Shown here: positions 1 through 8,366 of the stretch, one piece after another
How the letters are laid out: every line of letters begins with the position of its first letter
Numbering within the stretch: the first letter of the stretch is position 1
Assembly (NCBI RefSeq): GCF_005937885.2
Contig: NZ_CP042176.1
Span: forward strand, 3,343,501 to 3,407,500
DNA: 64,000 nucleotides
Origin: Bradyrhizobium sp. KBS0727
GTDB lineage: Bacteria; Pseudomonadota; Alphaproteobacteria; Rhizobiales; Xanthobacteraceae
Direction: 5' to 3'
Position numbers and translations under genes: made by a program
Notes under the pieces: model-generated
Told to the model about the DNA's origin: nothing
The model's input: only the letters and a program-made list of their open reading frames with translations
Databases searched by the model: none

Positions 1-1
1 C

Positions 2-547
2 TGGACGGTTGTGGCCGTCGCAGCGCTTGGCGTCGCCATCAATGGCGGCACCGCCTTGCTGTTCATGCGCGGCCGCCACGGCGACCTCAATATTCGCGGC
101 GCCTATCTGCACATGGCGGCCGATGCCGGCGTCTCGCTCGGGGTGGTGGTCGCAGCGCTTGTGATCATGTGGACGGGTTGGCTGTGGCTTGATCCCGCGA
201 CCAGCCTCGTCATCGCGGCCGTGGTGTTCTGGAGCGGATGGGCGCTGGCGCGCGACAGCGTCAACCTCGCGCTCGACGGCGTACCGCGCGGCATCGAGCT
301 GGCGGAGGTCAGGATCTATCTCGGCGGGCTCGAAGGCGTCACGGAAGTGCACGATCTGCACGTCTGGGCCATGAGCACCAACGAGACCGCCTTGACCGCG
401 CACCTGGTGCGGCCCGGCGGCCACGATGATTCATTCCTGCATCGCGTCTGCGAGGAACTCGCGCACCGCTTCAACATCCACCACGCCACGCTGCAGGTGG
501 AGATCAGCGCCGAGGTCTGCCGGCTGGCGCCGGAACATGTGGTGTAA
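2..547 (+). CDS. Cation diffusion facilitator (CDF) metal exporter, 5'-truncated by window edge
   Basis: The open frame runs in from the left edge (first full codon at base 2) and stops at 547, giving the last 181 residues of a CDF family zinc/cobalt/cadmium exporter. The family exports divalent cations across the inner membrane in exchange for protons. Visible are two C-terminal membrane helices, the family HxxxD metal-site motif in the fifth helix (HMAAD), and the cytoplasmic C-terminal domain with the typical DLHVW motif near residue 120. The N-terminal helices lie outside the window, so specificity cannot be judged. It is the CzcD/ZitB type and distinct from the DmeF-type exporter further on. 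It converges with the chromate genes on the opposite strand. Confidence 0.9.
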   Translation, partial: WTVVAVAALGVAINGGTALLFMRGRHGDLNIRGAYLHMAADAGVSLGVVVAALVIMWTGWLWLDPATSLVIAAVVFWSGWALARDSVNLALDGVPRGIELAEVRIYLGGLEGVTEVHDLHVWAMSTNETALTAHLVRPGGHDDSFLHRVCEELAHRFNIHHATLQVEISAEVCRLAPEHVV

Positions 548-570
548 CCCACCCTGCGATTCCCTTGGGA

Positions 571-1962
571 TCATACGATTCCCAGCAACCGCAACGCCAC
601 GCCGGCCGCGCACGACCCCGCCAGCACCCAGAGCATGCCGATGTTGAGCCGGAAGATCGCGGTCGCCGCGGCCGCCGCCAGCACGAACGCCGCGATATCG
701 AGGCTCGACCAGTCGGGCATGTCGAACGACAGCCCGAACGACCGAAACGGCGTCGTCTTCCGGAACAGCGTGTGCAGCGCGAACCAGATCGACAGATTGA
801 GGATCACGCCGACCACGGCCGCGGTGATCGCGGTCAGTGCCCCCGCCAGCCCCTTGTTGCCGCGCAGCGTCTCGATGTAGGGCGCGCCGAGGAAGATCCA
901 GAGGAAGCAGGGGATGAAGGTGACCCAGGTCGCCAGCAATCCGCCGAGCGTGGCGGCGAGCATCGGCGGCAGCGTGCCGGGATCGCGGAAGGCGGCCATG
1001 AAGCCCACGAACTGCAGCACCATGATCAGCGGGCCCGGCGTGGTCTCGGCCATGCCGAGGCCATCCAGCATCTCGCGCGGCCCGAGCCAGTGATAGTGCT
1101 CGACTGCCTGCTGGGCGACATAGGCCAGCACCGCATAGGCGCCGCCGAACGTCACCAGCGCCATCTTGCTGAAGAACAGCGCGATCTGGCTGAACACATG
1201 AGCCTGGCCCAGCCCGATCAAAAGGGCTGCCACCGGAACCACCCATAGCAGCAGCCAGATCGAACTGACCCTGAGCGCGCGCCCGACACTCGGGCGGACA
1301 TGGTCGGGCAGTTCCTCGCCGAGCAGGCTGTCGACCACGGCCGTCTTTTTGCCGCCGCCGCCATGCTCGACCGCGGCGAATTCCGGCCGTCCGCTGCGCG
1401 CGCCGAAATAGCCGATCACGCCGGCCGCGACGATGATGATGGGGAAGGGGACGTCGAAGAAGAAGATCCCGACAAACGCGACCGCGGCGAGCGCGATCAT
1501 CACCCGGTTGCGCAGCGCGCGCTTGCCGACGCGCACGACCGCCTGGACGACGATCGCTAGCACCGCGGCCTTCAGGCCGAAGAACAGCGCCTCGATGAAG
1601 CCGACATTGCCATAGGCCGCATAGATATAGCTCAGGCCCATGATGGCGATGATGCCGGGCAGGATGAACAGGCCGCCGGCCATGATGCCGCCGGCGGTGC
1701 GGTGCAGCAGCCAGCCGATATAGGTCGCGAGCTGCTGCGCCTCCGGCCCCGGCAGCAGCATGCAGTAGTTCAGCGCATGCAGGAACCGGCTCTCCGAGAT
1801 CCAGTTCTTTTCCTCGACCAGGATGCGATGCATCACCGCGATCTGGCCAGCCGGGCCGCCGAAGCTCAATACGGCGACCCGCAGCCAGACCCCGAACGCT
1901 TCGCCGAAGCTGATGCCGTGACCGGCGTCAGCTTCGGCAGTGGTGTTCGTGGTCGCATTCAT
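571..1962 (-). CDS. chrA: Chromate efflux transporter ChrA
   Basis: A 463-residue protein of the CHR superfamily, long-chain type, with two homologous transporter domains in tandem. Each half carries the family signature: FGGPAGQIAVMHR and GPEAQQLATYIG in the first, FGGAYAVLAYVAQQ and ETTPGPLIM in the second. About ten to twelve membrane segments are apparent. ChrA expels chromate, a sulfate analogue that enters through sulfate permeases. Its ATG overlaps the stop codon of chrB by one base (TAATG), so the two are very probably translated together from one transcript. Length matches typical full-length ChrA (around 400-460 residues). Confidence 0.95.
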   Translation of the reverse strand: MNATTNTTAEADAGHGISFGEAFGVWLRVAVLSFGGPAGQIAVMHRILVEEKNWISESRFLHALNYCMLLPGPEAQQLATYIGWLLHRTAGGIMAGGLFILPGIIAIMGLSYIYAAYGNVGFIEALFFGLKAAVLAIVVQAVVRVGKRALRNRVMIALAAVAFVGIFFFDVPFPIIIVAAGVIGYFGARSGRPEFAAVEHGGGGKKTAVVDSLLGEELPDHVRPSVGRALRVSSIWLLLWVVPVAALLIGLGQAHVFSQIALFFSKMALVTFGGAYAVLAYVAQQAVEHYHWLGPREMLDGLGMAETTPGPLIMVLQFVGFMAAFRDPGTLPPMLAATLGGLLATWVTFIPCFLWIFLGAPYIETLRGNKGLAGALTAITAAVVGVILNLSIWFALHTLFRKTTPFRSFGLSFDMPDWSSLDIAAFVLAAAAATAIFRLNIGMLWVLAGSCAAGVALRLLGIV

Positions 1963-2780
1963 TACGATTTTGCCTTGTTGGTCGGCCAGTTATGCGTTTC
2001 GCCGGTGGCGTCGCGGCACCAACGGTAGAACGCATCGTACAGCATCATGCCGGCTTCGAGCTGCTCGAGATCGTCGTCGAACATCCTGGACAGGCCGAGC
2101 GATGCGGCCAGCAACCCCGGCGCTTCCGGCGACAGATCGAGCCGCCCGGTATCGGCAGCGCGAACCATCGTCGCCAGACGCAGCAGTGGCGGCGTCGCCA
2201 GACCGAATTCCTCGATCATGACGTCGAAGGTGCAGAGTTCGCCGCGGTGGCTCCAGAACACGTTCTCGATATCGAAGGGAACGGCGTTGAAGCGCTCGCC
2301 CACCGCCACCACTTCGGACGGCGCCACGAACAGGAACACCGCGTTGGGGTCGATGAACCTGCGGATCAGCCAGGGGCAGGCGATGCGGTCGATTTTTGGC
2401 CGCGCGCGCGTCACCCAGATCGTGCGCCCCTTGGCGTCGCGGGGCGGCAGCTTGGCGGCATCCACCAGTGGTAGTTTCGCCTCTTTCCAGCCTTCAAAGC
2501 CGCCTTCCAGCGTTTCGGCCGTGACGTCGGCGTTGCGCAGCCAGGCCGCGGTGCCCTGCGCCAGTTTCGCACCGCGCAGGCAGACCACGATGGCAGGATG
2601 ACCGGAAAATTCCTCGCTCCAGTCGGCGGCGTCCTGATGGCTGCGCCGGACGGCGCCGGGAATAAGCCTGGGGTCTGCGGCGAAATCCTCTTCGGTGCGG
2701 ACATCGATCAGAACAGGGGTCTTCGCCGTCCCGATCAGGCGGGAAAGCTTATCCAGGGATATAGAGGTATGGGATGACAT
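1962..2780 (-). CDS. chrB: Rhodanese-ChrB fusion, chromate resistance/regulatory protein
   Basis: A 272-residue two-domain protein. Residues 1-120 form a rhodanese-like domain with the active-site loop CLRGAK (Cys67). Residues 125-272 form the ChrB C-terminal domain, recognisable from TIWVTRARPKIDRIACPWL, the RRFIDP segment and ENVFWSHRGELCTFD. In Ochrobactrum the ChrB protein is a chromate-sensing repressor of chrBA; whether this rhodanese-fused form binds DNA is not known, since the N-terminal helix-turn-helix part of classical ChrB is replaced here. It is the first gene of the chrB-chrA operon, with a palindrome about 55 nt upstream. Confidence 0.88.
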   Translation of the reverse strand: MSSHTSISLDKLSRLIGTAKTPVLIDVRTEEDFAADPRLIPGAVRRSHQDAADWSEEFSGHPAIVVCLRGAKLAQGTAAWLRNADVTAETLEGGFEGWKEAKLPLVDAAKLPPRDAKGRTIWVTRARPKIDRIACPWLIRRFIDPNAVFLFVAPSEVVAVGERFNAVPFDIENVFWSHRGELCTFDVMIEEFGLATPPLLRLATMVRAADTGRLDLSPEAPGLLAASLGLSRMFDDDLEQLEAGMMLYDAFYRWCRDATGETHNWPTNKAKS

Positions 2781-2834
2781 AATTGCGCCCTCGTAAGAGA
2801 TAACGGGACGCGATGCTTGGGCTTGTCGCCTCGT

Positions 2835-2854
2835 GGGGAGATCGCAAAGTCCCC
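2835..2854. promoter_or_regulatory. Candidate operator upstream of chrBA (GGGGA-N10-TCCCC)
   Basis: The 20-nt stretch GGGGAGATCGCAAAGTCCCC has 5-bp inverted arms and lies 55 nt upstream of the chrB start codon. A sequence identical at 16 of 20 positions (read on the other strand) lies 53 nt upstream of the TauE/SafE gene. The shared sequence and equal spacing suggest a common repressor site; ChrB is the obvious candidate. This is inference from two copies only. Confidence 0.45.
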
Positions 2855-3059
2855 ATCCCCCGGAATTAGCCGATTGGCGTTCCGTCTGTCAACCGGTCGA
2901 AGTACATCGGCTCGCCGGCGAACACCGGACGTCGCGTGGAACCCTTGCGCGACGCGGTGTTCGGACTTAGCTTCCGATTATTCGGGGACAAAGCAGGCTC
3001 CCCGTCAGACGGCCCACCGTCCAAGCTCTGCGCACCACTCGACGTGTCGAGGATTGCGC

Positions 3060-3746
3060 ATGGACAAAAAGCGGCCGGTGTTTTCCAGCTCTATCAGGCC
3101 ACATCTCCGCGCCGCTCTCGTCGCGTGCACCCTCGCGTTCGCACCATCCGCGTCCGCGCAGACAGGAGCCGCCATGATTGCCATTGACCGCATGACGCCC
3201 GGGTCACCTCCGGCAGGATTTTCCTTTGCACGGACCGGCCGGGGCAAGGAGGGCGAATGGATCGTCACCGCCGACCGCACGGCCGGCGGTGGACAAGCGA
3301 TCGAGCAGACCAGCACCGACCGCGCGGATTACCGGTTTCCGCTCGCGATCCACGACAGCCTGTCGGCTGCCAATGTCGACGTCGAAATCCGCTTCAAGGC
3401 CGTGGCCGGCAAGACCGATCAGGCCGCAGGCGTTGCGGTACGACTGATGGATGCCGACAATTATTACGTCGCCCGCGCCAATGCGCTGGAGGATAACGTC
3501 CGCTTCTATCGCGTCGTCGATGGGCGCCGGGAACAACTCGACGGCGTCAATCTCAAGGTCATCGCAAATGAGTGGCATCGGCTCGGCCTGCGCGCGGAAG
3601 GAAAACGCTTCACCGTCTCCTATGACGGCAAGCCATTGTTCACGACCGCGGATGCTACCTTCGCTGGTGCCGGCGGCGTGGCGCTGTGGACCAAGTCCGA
3701 CAGCGTGACGCGCTTCGATCAGTTGACGATCACCGTTCTGCCTTAG
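3060..3746 (+). CDS. Secreted DUF1080/LamG-like domain protein
   Basis: A 228-residue protein beginning with an N-terminal signal peptide (cationic start, hydrophobic LRAALVACTLAFA, cleavage after ASA around residue 33). The open frame extends further upstream, but the ATG at 3060 directly precedes the signal peptide and is preferred. The rest resembles the jelly-roll DUF1080 / family-16 glycoside hydrolase-like fold: DVEIRFKAVAGKTDQAAGVAVR, DNYYVARANALEDNVRFYRV and the closing ALWTKSDSVTRFDQLTI. No catalytic residues can be assigned. It sits 13 nt before an MFS gene on the same strand and may share its transcript. Function unknown; a periplasmic or exported carbohydrate-binding role is only a guess. 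Confidence 0.75.
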   Translation: MDKKRPVFSSSIRPHLRAALVACTLAFAPSASAQTGAAMIAIDRMTPGSPPAGFSFARTGRGKEGEWIVTADRTAGGGQAIEQTSTDRADYRFPLAIHDSLSAANVDVEIRFKAVAGKTDQAAGVAVRLMDADNYYVARANALEDNVRFYRVVDGRREQLDGVNLKVIANEWHRLGLRAEGKRFTVSYDGKPLFTTADATFAGAGGVALWTKSDSVTRFDQLTITVLP

Positions 3747-3759
3747 GGGAATGCCTGGG

Positions 3760-4986
3760 ATGACCGATCGCGTGACTGAATCCAGGACATCTTCGGCAAG
3801 CCCGCTGATCTCGCTGCTCTATGTCGCGCGGGGGCTGCGCGGATTTGGCGACGGCTTCGCCATCATCATCCTGCCGGCCTACATGACGGCGCTGGGGTAC
3901 GATGCCGTGGCTGTCGGCATTGTCGCGACCGCATCGCTGCTCGGAACCGCGTTGTTGACGCTGATCGTGGGCTGGATCGCGCCACGCCATGATTTGCGCC
4001 CACTGCTGATGTTCGGCGCAGGCCTGATGGCGGCGACCGGGGTCGCCTTTCCCGGCGTCGAGCACTTCCTGTTGATCGCGCTGGTCGCGTTTGTCGGTAC
4101 CATCAACCCCTCCGGCGGCGATCTCGGCGTTCTGGTGCCGCTGGAGCACGCGGTGCTGGCGCACAGCACCACGGATGCGCGGCGCACCCAGGTGTTTGCG
4201 CGCTACAGTCTGATTGGCGCGCTCTGTACCGCCGCCGGCTCGCTGGCGGCGGCATTGCCGGACGTGCTGACGGCAAACGGAAGCACCAAGCTCGGCGCAT
4301 TCCGCCTGATGTTTTTTGCCTATGCGGCGCTCGGTGTCGTCTGCGCGGCGCTTTATCGTCATGTCCCGCACGAACGCGGCGAGCAAAAAGCCCCGCAGGC
4401 GCCGCTCGGGCCGTCGCGGGGCACCGTCTACAGACTGGCGGCGCTGTTCAGCATCGATGCCTTCGCCGGCGGCTTCGTCGCCCAGTCCCTGCTGGTGCTC
4501 TGGCTGTTCGAACGCTTTGACCTCTCGCTGTCCGCGGCCGGATTGTTTTTCTTCTGGTCGAGCACGCTGAGCGCGTTTTCCTATCCGGTCGCGGCGTGGA
4601 TCGCCAAGCGCGTCGGCCTCGTCAACACCATGGTGTTCACGCATATTCCCTCCAGCCTGTTCCTGATCGCCGCCGCGTTTTCGCCCAACCTCTATCTGGC
4701 GCTCGGACTATTGCTGTTGCGCTCGGCGCTGTCGCAAATGGACGTGCCGACGCGCACCTCGTATGTCATGGCCGTCGTCACCCCGGCCGAACGTCCCGCC
4801 GCCGCCAGCATGACCGCCGTGCCGCGAAGCCTGGCCTCCGCGATCAGCCCGGCGATCTCGGGCGTGCTGTTGGTGACGGCGTTTTCCGGCCTGCCGCTGG
4901 TGGTCTGCGGCACGCTCAAGATCGCCTACGACGTCGCCCTGCTGTTCTCGTTCCGCCACATCAGGCCGCCCGAAGAGCAGGGCTGA
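3760..4986 (+). CDS. Major facilitator superfamily (MFS) transporter
   Basis: A 408-residue integral membrane protein with about twelve hydrophobic helices split by a central loop around residues 200-220, as in MFS carriers. The first ATG (3751) abuts an AGGGGA ribosome-binding site with no spacing; the ATG at 3760 has the normal nine-base gap and is chosen. Notable segments are LLYVARGLRGFGDGFAIIILPAYM near the start and RSALSQMDVPTRTSYVM in the second half. The substrate cannot be inferred. It lies between a secreted hypothetical protein and dmeF in a stretch rich in metal-export genes, which makes an inorganic-ion role possible but unproven. Confidence 0.85.
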   Translation: MTDRVTESRTSSASPLISLLYVARGLRGFGDGFAIIILPAYMTALGYDAVAVGIVATASLLGTALLTLIVGWIAPRHDLRPLLMFGAGLMAATGVAFPGVEHFLLIALVAFVGTINPSGGDLGVLVPLEHAVLAHSTTDARRTQVFARYSLIGALCTAAGSLAAALPDVLTANGSTKLGAFRLMFFAYAALGVVCAALYRHVPHERGEQKAPQAPLGPSRGTVYRLAALFSIDAFAGGFVAQSLLVLWLFERFDLSLSAAGLFFFWSSTLSAFSYPVAAWIAKRVGLVNTMVFTHIPSSLFLIAAAFSPNLYLALGLLLLRSALSQMDVPTRTSYVMAVVTPAERPAAASMTAVPRSLASAISPAISGVLLVTAFSGLPLVVCGTLKIAYDVALLFSFRHIRPPEEQG

Positions 4987-5069
4987 ACGCTTACGGGCGA
5001 GGTCGGAATTTTCGCCCTCGGGACCTATATTTGGGGTATGGAACGGCACGCAGTGTTCGGAGACTTGCC

Positions 5070-6020
5070 ATGCATTCAGATTCGATCGACCGGTGGACCC
5101 ACGATCACGTGTTCCTGGGTAGCCAGCATGACCGTAACGAGCGGCGTACCCGGTTCGTGGTCGTGTTGACGGCGGTGATGATGGTCGGGGAAATCACGGC
5201 GGGATGGGCATTCGGCTCGATGGCGCTGCTCGCCGACGGCTGGCACATGGGAACCCACGCGGCGGCGCTCGGGATCGCGGCGCTGGCCTATCTGTTCGCG
5301 CGGCGGCAGGCGGCCAATGCCAGCTTCACCTTCGGCACCGGCAAGTTCGGCGATCTCGCCGCCTTTTCCAGCGCGATCATCCTGGCGCTGATCGCCGCGC
5401 AGATCGCTTACGAAAGTGTGATCCGGCTGTTTCACCCGGTGCCGATCATCTATGGCGAGGCGATCGTGGTTGCGATGCTCGGCCTTTGCGTCAACCTGGT
5501 CAGCGCGTGGTTGCTGCGCGACGACCATGACCACCACCATGGCCATCATCACGATCACGCGCACGACCATTCGCACGGGCATCACCACGACAACAATCTT
5601 CGCGCGGCCTATGTGCATGTGCTCGCGGATGCCGCGACCTCGCTGCTGGCGATCGCGGCGCTGGTGCTCGCGATGGTCTCGAACTGGGTCTGGGCCGATC
5701 CGGCGGTTGGAATCGTCGGCAGTCTGGTGATCGCCAGTTGGGCCTATGGGCTGATCCGCTCCTCCGGCGCGGTGCTGCTCGACGTCAATGCCGACCGCGA
5801 CCTCGAGGGGACCATACGCAGCCGGATCGAGACCAGGGGCGATCGTGTGACCGATCTGCATCTGTGGCAGGTCGGCCCCGGCCATCGTGCCGCGGTGATC
5901 TCCGTCGTGTCCGACCATCCGCTGCCGCCGACGACCTACAAGCGCCGCCTCGGCGGCCTGCGCGGCCTCAGCCACGTCACGGTCGAGGTGGAGACCTGTC
6001 CCGATCCGCATCCGCACTAG
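5070..6020 (+). CDS. dmeF: DmeF-type CDF exporter for Co(II)/Ni(II)
   Basis: A 316-residue cation diffusion facilitator of the DmeF group. The ATG at 5070 is chosen because the characteristic N-terminus with HDHVFLG and R-rich start follows it; the longer open frame upstream is chance. Residues 31-145 hold four helices with the metal-site segment ADGWHMGTH (His59, His63), and the second site HVLADA (His183, Asp187) lies in the fifth helix. Between helices four and five is a very His-rich loop (residues 152-173). DmeF exports mainly cobalt and nickel in rhizobia. The usual partner regulator DmeR is not adjacent here. Its stop overlaps that of the convergent TauE/SafE gene by four bases. Confidence 0.92.
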   Translation: MHSDSIDRWTHDHVFLGSQHDRNERRTRFVVVLTAVMMVGEITAGWAFGSMALLADGWHMGTHAAALGIAALAYLFARRQAANASFTFGTGKFGDLAAFSSAIILALIAAQIAYESVIRLFHPVPIIYGEAIVVAMLGLCVNLVSAWLLRDDHDHHHGHHHDHAHDHSHGHHHDNNLRAAYVHVLADAATSLLAIAALVLAMVSNWVWADPAVGIVGSLVIASWAYGLIRSSGAVLLDVNADRDLEGTIRSRIETRGDRVTDLHLWQVGPGHRAAVISVVSDHPLPPTTYKRRLGGLRGLSHVTVEVETCPDPHPH

Positions 6021-6748
6021 GTCATCAGCACGGCGCCCGAGATCAGCAGCAGCGCCAGGACGACTTTGCGGAAACCGGCCTCGTTGAGCCGGCCGAACAA
6101 TTTCAGCCCGAGCCAGGTGCCGGCCAGCAGCGCCGGCAGCCCGACCAGGAACAGCTTGATCGTATCCGGGGCGATCGCGCCCTTCGCGCCGATCCACAGC
6201 GCGCTCATCAGGAAGATCGCGACCGCGACCGGCTGAAACACCGTGCGCTGCAGGTCCTTGGGCCAGCCGCGCAGCCCGCACCAGATCGTTACCAGGATTC
6301 CGGCCAGCCCGGTGATGCCGCCGAGCACGCCGTTGAGGAAGCCGACACCGGCATCGGCCACAGCGCCGCCGGCCTCTTGCGGCGCGATCGTGGGGCGCAG
6401 CAGCGCGTAGAGCGAGTAGAGAACCAGGAAGGCACCGACGCCACCGCGCAGATAAGCGAGGTTGGCCCAGCTCAAGATACTGACGCCGACAGGCACGCCC
6501 AACGCCGCGCCGAGCAGGAAAGGCCAGAGCTTGCGCCAGTCGAGCGCGCGGCGAAGCTTCCAGACCGCGTAGCCCTGCACGATCAGCCCGAACGCGATGA
6601 TCAGCGTAGCGGTCTGCAGTGGCGTCAGAATATAGAGCCAGATCGAGGAGGCGACGAGGCCGAACGCGAAGCCGGAGAGCCCGGCGATCAGCGCGCCGGC
6701 AAAGGTCGCGAGGAGAAACAGCGAAAGTTCGAGTGCAGATCCATCCAT
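6017..6748 (-). CDS. TauE/SafE (TSUP) family sulfite/sulfonate exporter
   Basis: A 243-residue membrane protein of the TauE/SafE family. It has about eight helices in two pseudo-repeats, with the family-like segments FAGALIAGLSGFAFGL near the N-terminus and GFLNGVLGGITGLAGIL in the middle. Family members move sulfite, sulfonates or related organic sulfur anions. It is transcribed away from the hypothetical gene at 6927 and converges on dmeF. A palindrome 53 nt upstream of its ATG matches the one upstream of chrB. Since chromate and sulfate share uptake routes, a link with chromate stress is plausible but is inference. Confidence 0.88.
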   Translation of the reverse strand: MDGSALELSLFLLATFAGALIAGLSGFAFGLVASSIWLYILTPLQTATLIIAFGLIVQGYAVWKLRRALDWRKLWPFLLGAALGVPVGVSILSWANLAYLRGGVGAFLVLYSLYALLRPTIAPQEAGGAVADAGVGFLNGVLGGITGLAGILVTIWCGLRGWPKDLQRTVFQPVAVAIFLMSALWIGAKGAIAPDTIKLFLVGLPALLAGTWLGLKLFGRLNEAGFRKVVLALLLISGAVLMT

Positions 6749-6800
6749 GTGCCCGCTCCAAGGAAAAGCGAGCAGCGCTTGAATGGGATCGCCATTTCAT

Positions 6801-6820
6801 GGGGAGGCTGCGATTTCCCC
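6801..6820. promoter_or_regulatory. Second copy of GGGGA-N10-TCCCC palindrome, upstream of TauE/SafE gene
   Basis: On the minus strand it reads GGGGAAATCGCAGCCTCCCC. It shares the ATCGCA core and both 5-bp arms with the site before chrB, and the AT following the site is also shared. It lies 53 nt upstream of the TauE/SafE start. Candidate common operator; not confirmed. Confidence 0.45.
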
Positions 6821-6926
6821 GCTGGCAGGCTAGGCCCGCGCGGGCGGGGGACGCAAGATGCAACATGAGCCATGCCCGATCATGCGCGCGATGGCCTAGA
6901 CTGGCGCAAAGGCCAAAGGGGGTGTC

Positions 6927-7376
6927 ATGCACAGTTTCGCAGCCGCGGGGGCCGGCTTTCTTCTCGCCGTGTTGTGGTTCGACCTGATGTTCGACGTACA
7001 GACGCGCAAGCACGCAGGCGATGTGCTGCCGCCGGAAATATTGACGTCGATCTCGAACTATTACCGGCGCGTTACCACGGACGCCTATCCGATGAACCGG
7101 CTGATCGCTCTGGTCATGCTGCTGACACTTGCCGCCATCTGCGCGGAGATCGTGCAAGGCGAATACGCATGGTGGGTCGGCTGGGGCTCGCTGCTGTTGG
7201 CGGGCTCCGGATTCGTGCCTACCATGACCCGCACGGTCCCGAACGCCCGCCGGTTGGGAAGCGCTCGGGACCCGGCCGAAGAGCAATCGCGGCTCGCGCG
7301 CGCGATCTGCCGTGATCACATGTTCAGCTTCGCGCGGATGAGCTGCGTTCTGGTACTGCAACTGATCGCGTGGTAG
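6927..7376 (+). CDS. Hypothetical four-helix membrane protein
   Basis: A 149-residue protein with four predicted membrane helices (about residues 4-20, 57-75, 83-100, 128-147) and the aromatic/acidic segment AVLWFDLMFDVQT in the first helix. The arrangement resembles small uncharacterised integral membrane proteins related to DUF1772, but no family could be assigned with confidence. It is followed after 27 bases by a DMT transporter on the same strand, so the two may be co-transcribed. No catalytic or metal-binding residues stand out. Confidence 0.7.
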   Translation: MHSFAAAGAGFLLAVLWFDLMFDVQTRKHAGDVLPPEILTSISNYYRRVTTDAYPMNRLIALVMLLTLAAICAEIVQGEYAWWVGWGSLLLAGSGFVPTMTRTVPNARRLGSARDPAEEQSRLARAICRDHMFSFARMSCVLVLQLIAW

Positions 7377-7403
7377 CTGCGCGGCGCGACGGGGGAGGCT
7401 ACC

Positions 7404-8282
7404 TTGGGCGAGTGGGTTGGCGTCGCGATCGCCCTGGTCTCAAGTTGTCTCGGCGGCACGGCGGCGGCGATCACGCGTTATCTCGTCGGCAATGCCGATC
7501 CGATCACGCTGGCTATCCTGCGCTGGGGCATCGGCTTCATCTGCCTGTTGCCGGTGGCGTTGCTGCTGAAGATACGCTGGCCGCAGCTGACCGACTGGCC
7601 GGCGGTCGCGGCACTCGGTTTCTGCTTCTTCGGCATATTTTTCGTCTTCTACAATATCGCGATGACATTCACGACGGCGGCGCGGGCCAGTCTCGCGCTG
7701 GCGACATTGCCGCTGCACACCATGGTGGTCGGCGCCTTGCTCGGCATCGAGCCGTTGACGCCGAGGAAATCGATCGGCGTCGGCATCGCCGTGCTCGGCG
7801 TGTTCGCCGCGCTGGCATCGGGACTTTCCGCGGCGCCGCCGGGGGCGTGGCGGGGCGAACTGATCATGACCGGCGCCGTGCTCTGCATGGCGTTCTACAA
7901 TGTCTGGTCCCGTCCGTTGATCCAGCGTTCCAGCGCGCTCGGATTCCTCACCGTCGGCATGGGAACCGGCGCCGCGGCGCTGATCCTCGTCGGATCATTC
8001 ACCGGCAGCATCGCCGCGCTGAGCCAGTTCGGCACCGCGCAATGGATCGCCGGCCTTTATCTCGGCATTGCCGGCGGCGCTCTGGCGTTCATCCTGTGGG
8101 TCATGGCGCTGGCGCGCGCGTCACCGACGCGCGTAGCCAATACCATGACCGTAAACCCGCTCGCAGCGGGACTGCTCGCGACGCAGTTGGTCGGCGAACC
8201 GATCACGGCCAATCTCGTGTTGGGGTTGATCGCGGTATTTGCAGGCATCTGGATCGCGACATCGGAGATCAAAAAAGCGTAA
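7404..8282 (+). CDS. EamA/DMT-family transporter
   Basis: A 292-residue drug/metabolite transporter with ten hydrophobic helices in two EamA repeats (about residues 5-140 and 150-285). It begins with a TTG codon at 7404 preceded by GGGGGAGG, a strong ribosome-binding site; no ATG gives a full first helix. Members export amino acids, metabolites or drugs, and the substrate here is not predictable. A short mutated duplicate of its last portion lies about 940 bases downstream, beyond the lactonase-like gene, which points to a past duplication of this gene. Confidence 0.87.
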   Translation: MGEWVGVAIALVSSCLGGTAAAITRYLVGNADPITLAILRWGIGFICLLPVALLLKIRWPQLTDWPAVAALGFCFFGIFFVFYNIAMTFTTAARASLALATLPLHTMVVGALLGIEPLTPRKSIGVGIAVLGVFAALASGLSAAPPGAWRGELIMTGAVLCMAFYNVWSRPLIQRSSALGFLTVGMGTGAAALILVGSFTGSIAALSQFGTAQWIAGLYLGIAGGALAFILWVMALARASPTRVANTMTVNPLAAGLLATQLVGEPITANLVLGLIAVFAGIWIATSEIKKA

Positions 8283-8366
8283 CCGGTGTTGGTTTCGGAC
8301 GGCCATGGGGTAGGATTTCACGCGCCGGACCAAAGAGCCGGGCTTATCCATGCTGGAGGAAGCAAC

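Noticed and set aside
5076..7361. 761-residue minus-strand open frame
   Set aside because: It runs antisense through dmeF, where the family motifs are clear on the plus strand, and then shadows the TauE/SafE gene in another frame. Composition is Arg/Ala/Gln-rich, as in shadow frames of GC-rich genes.
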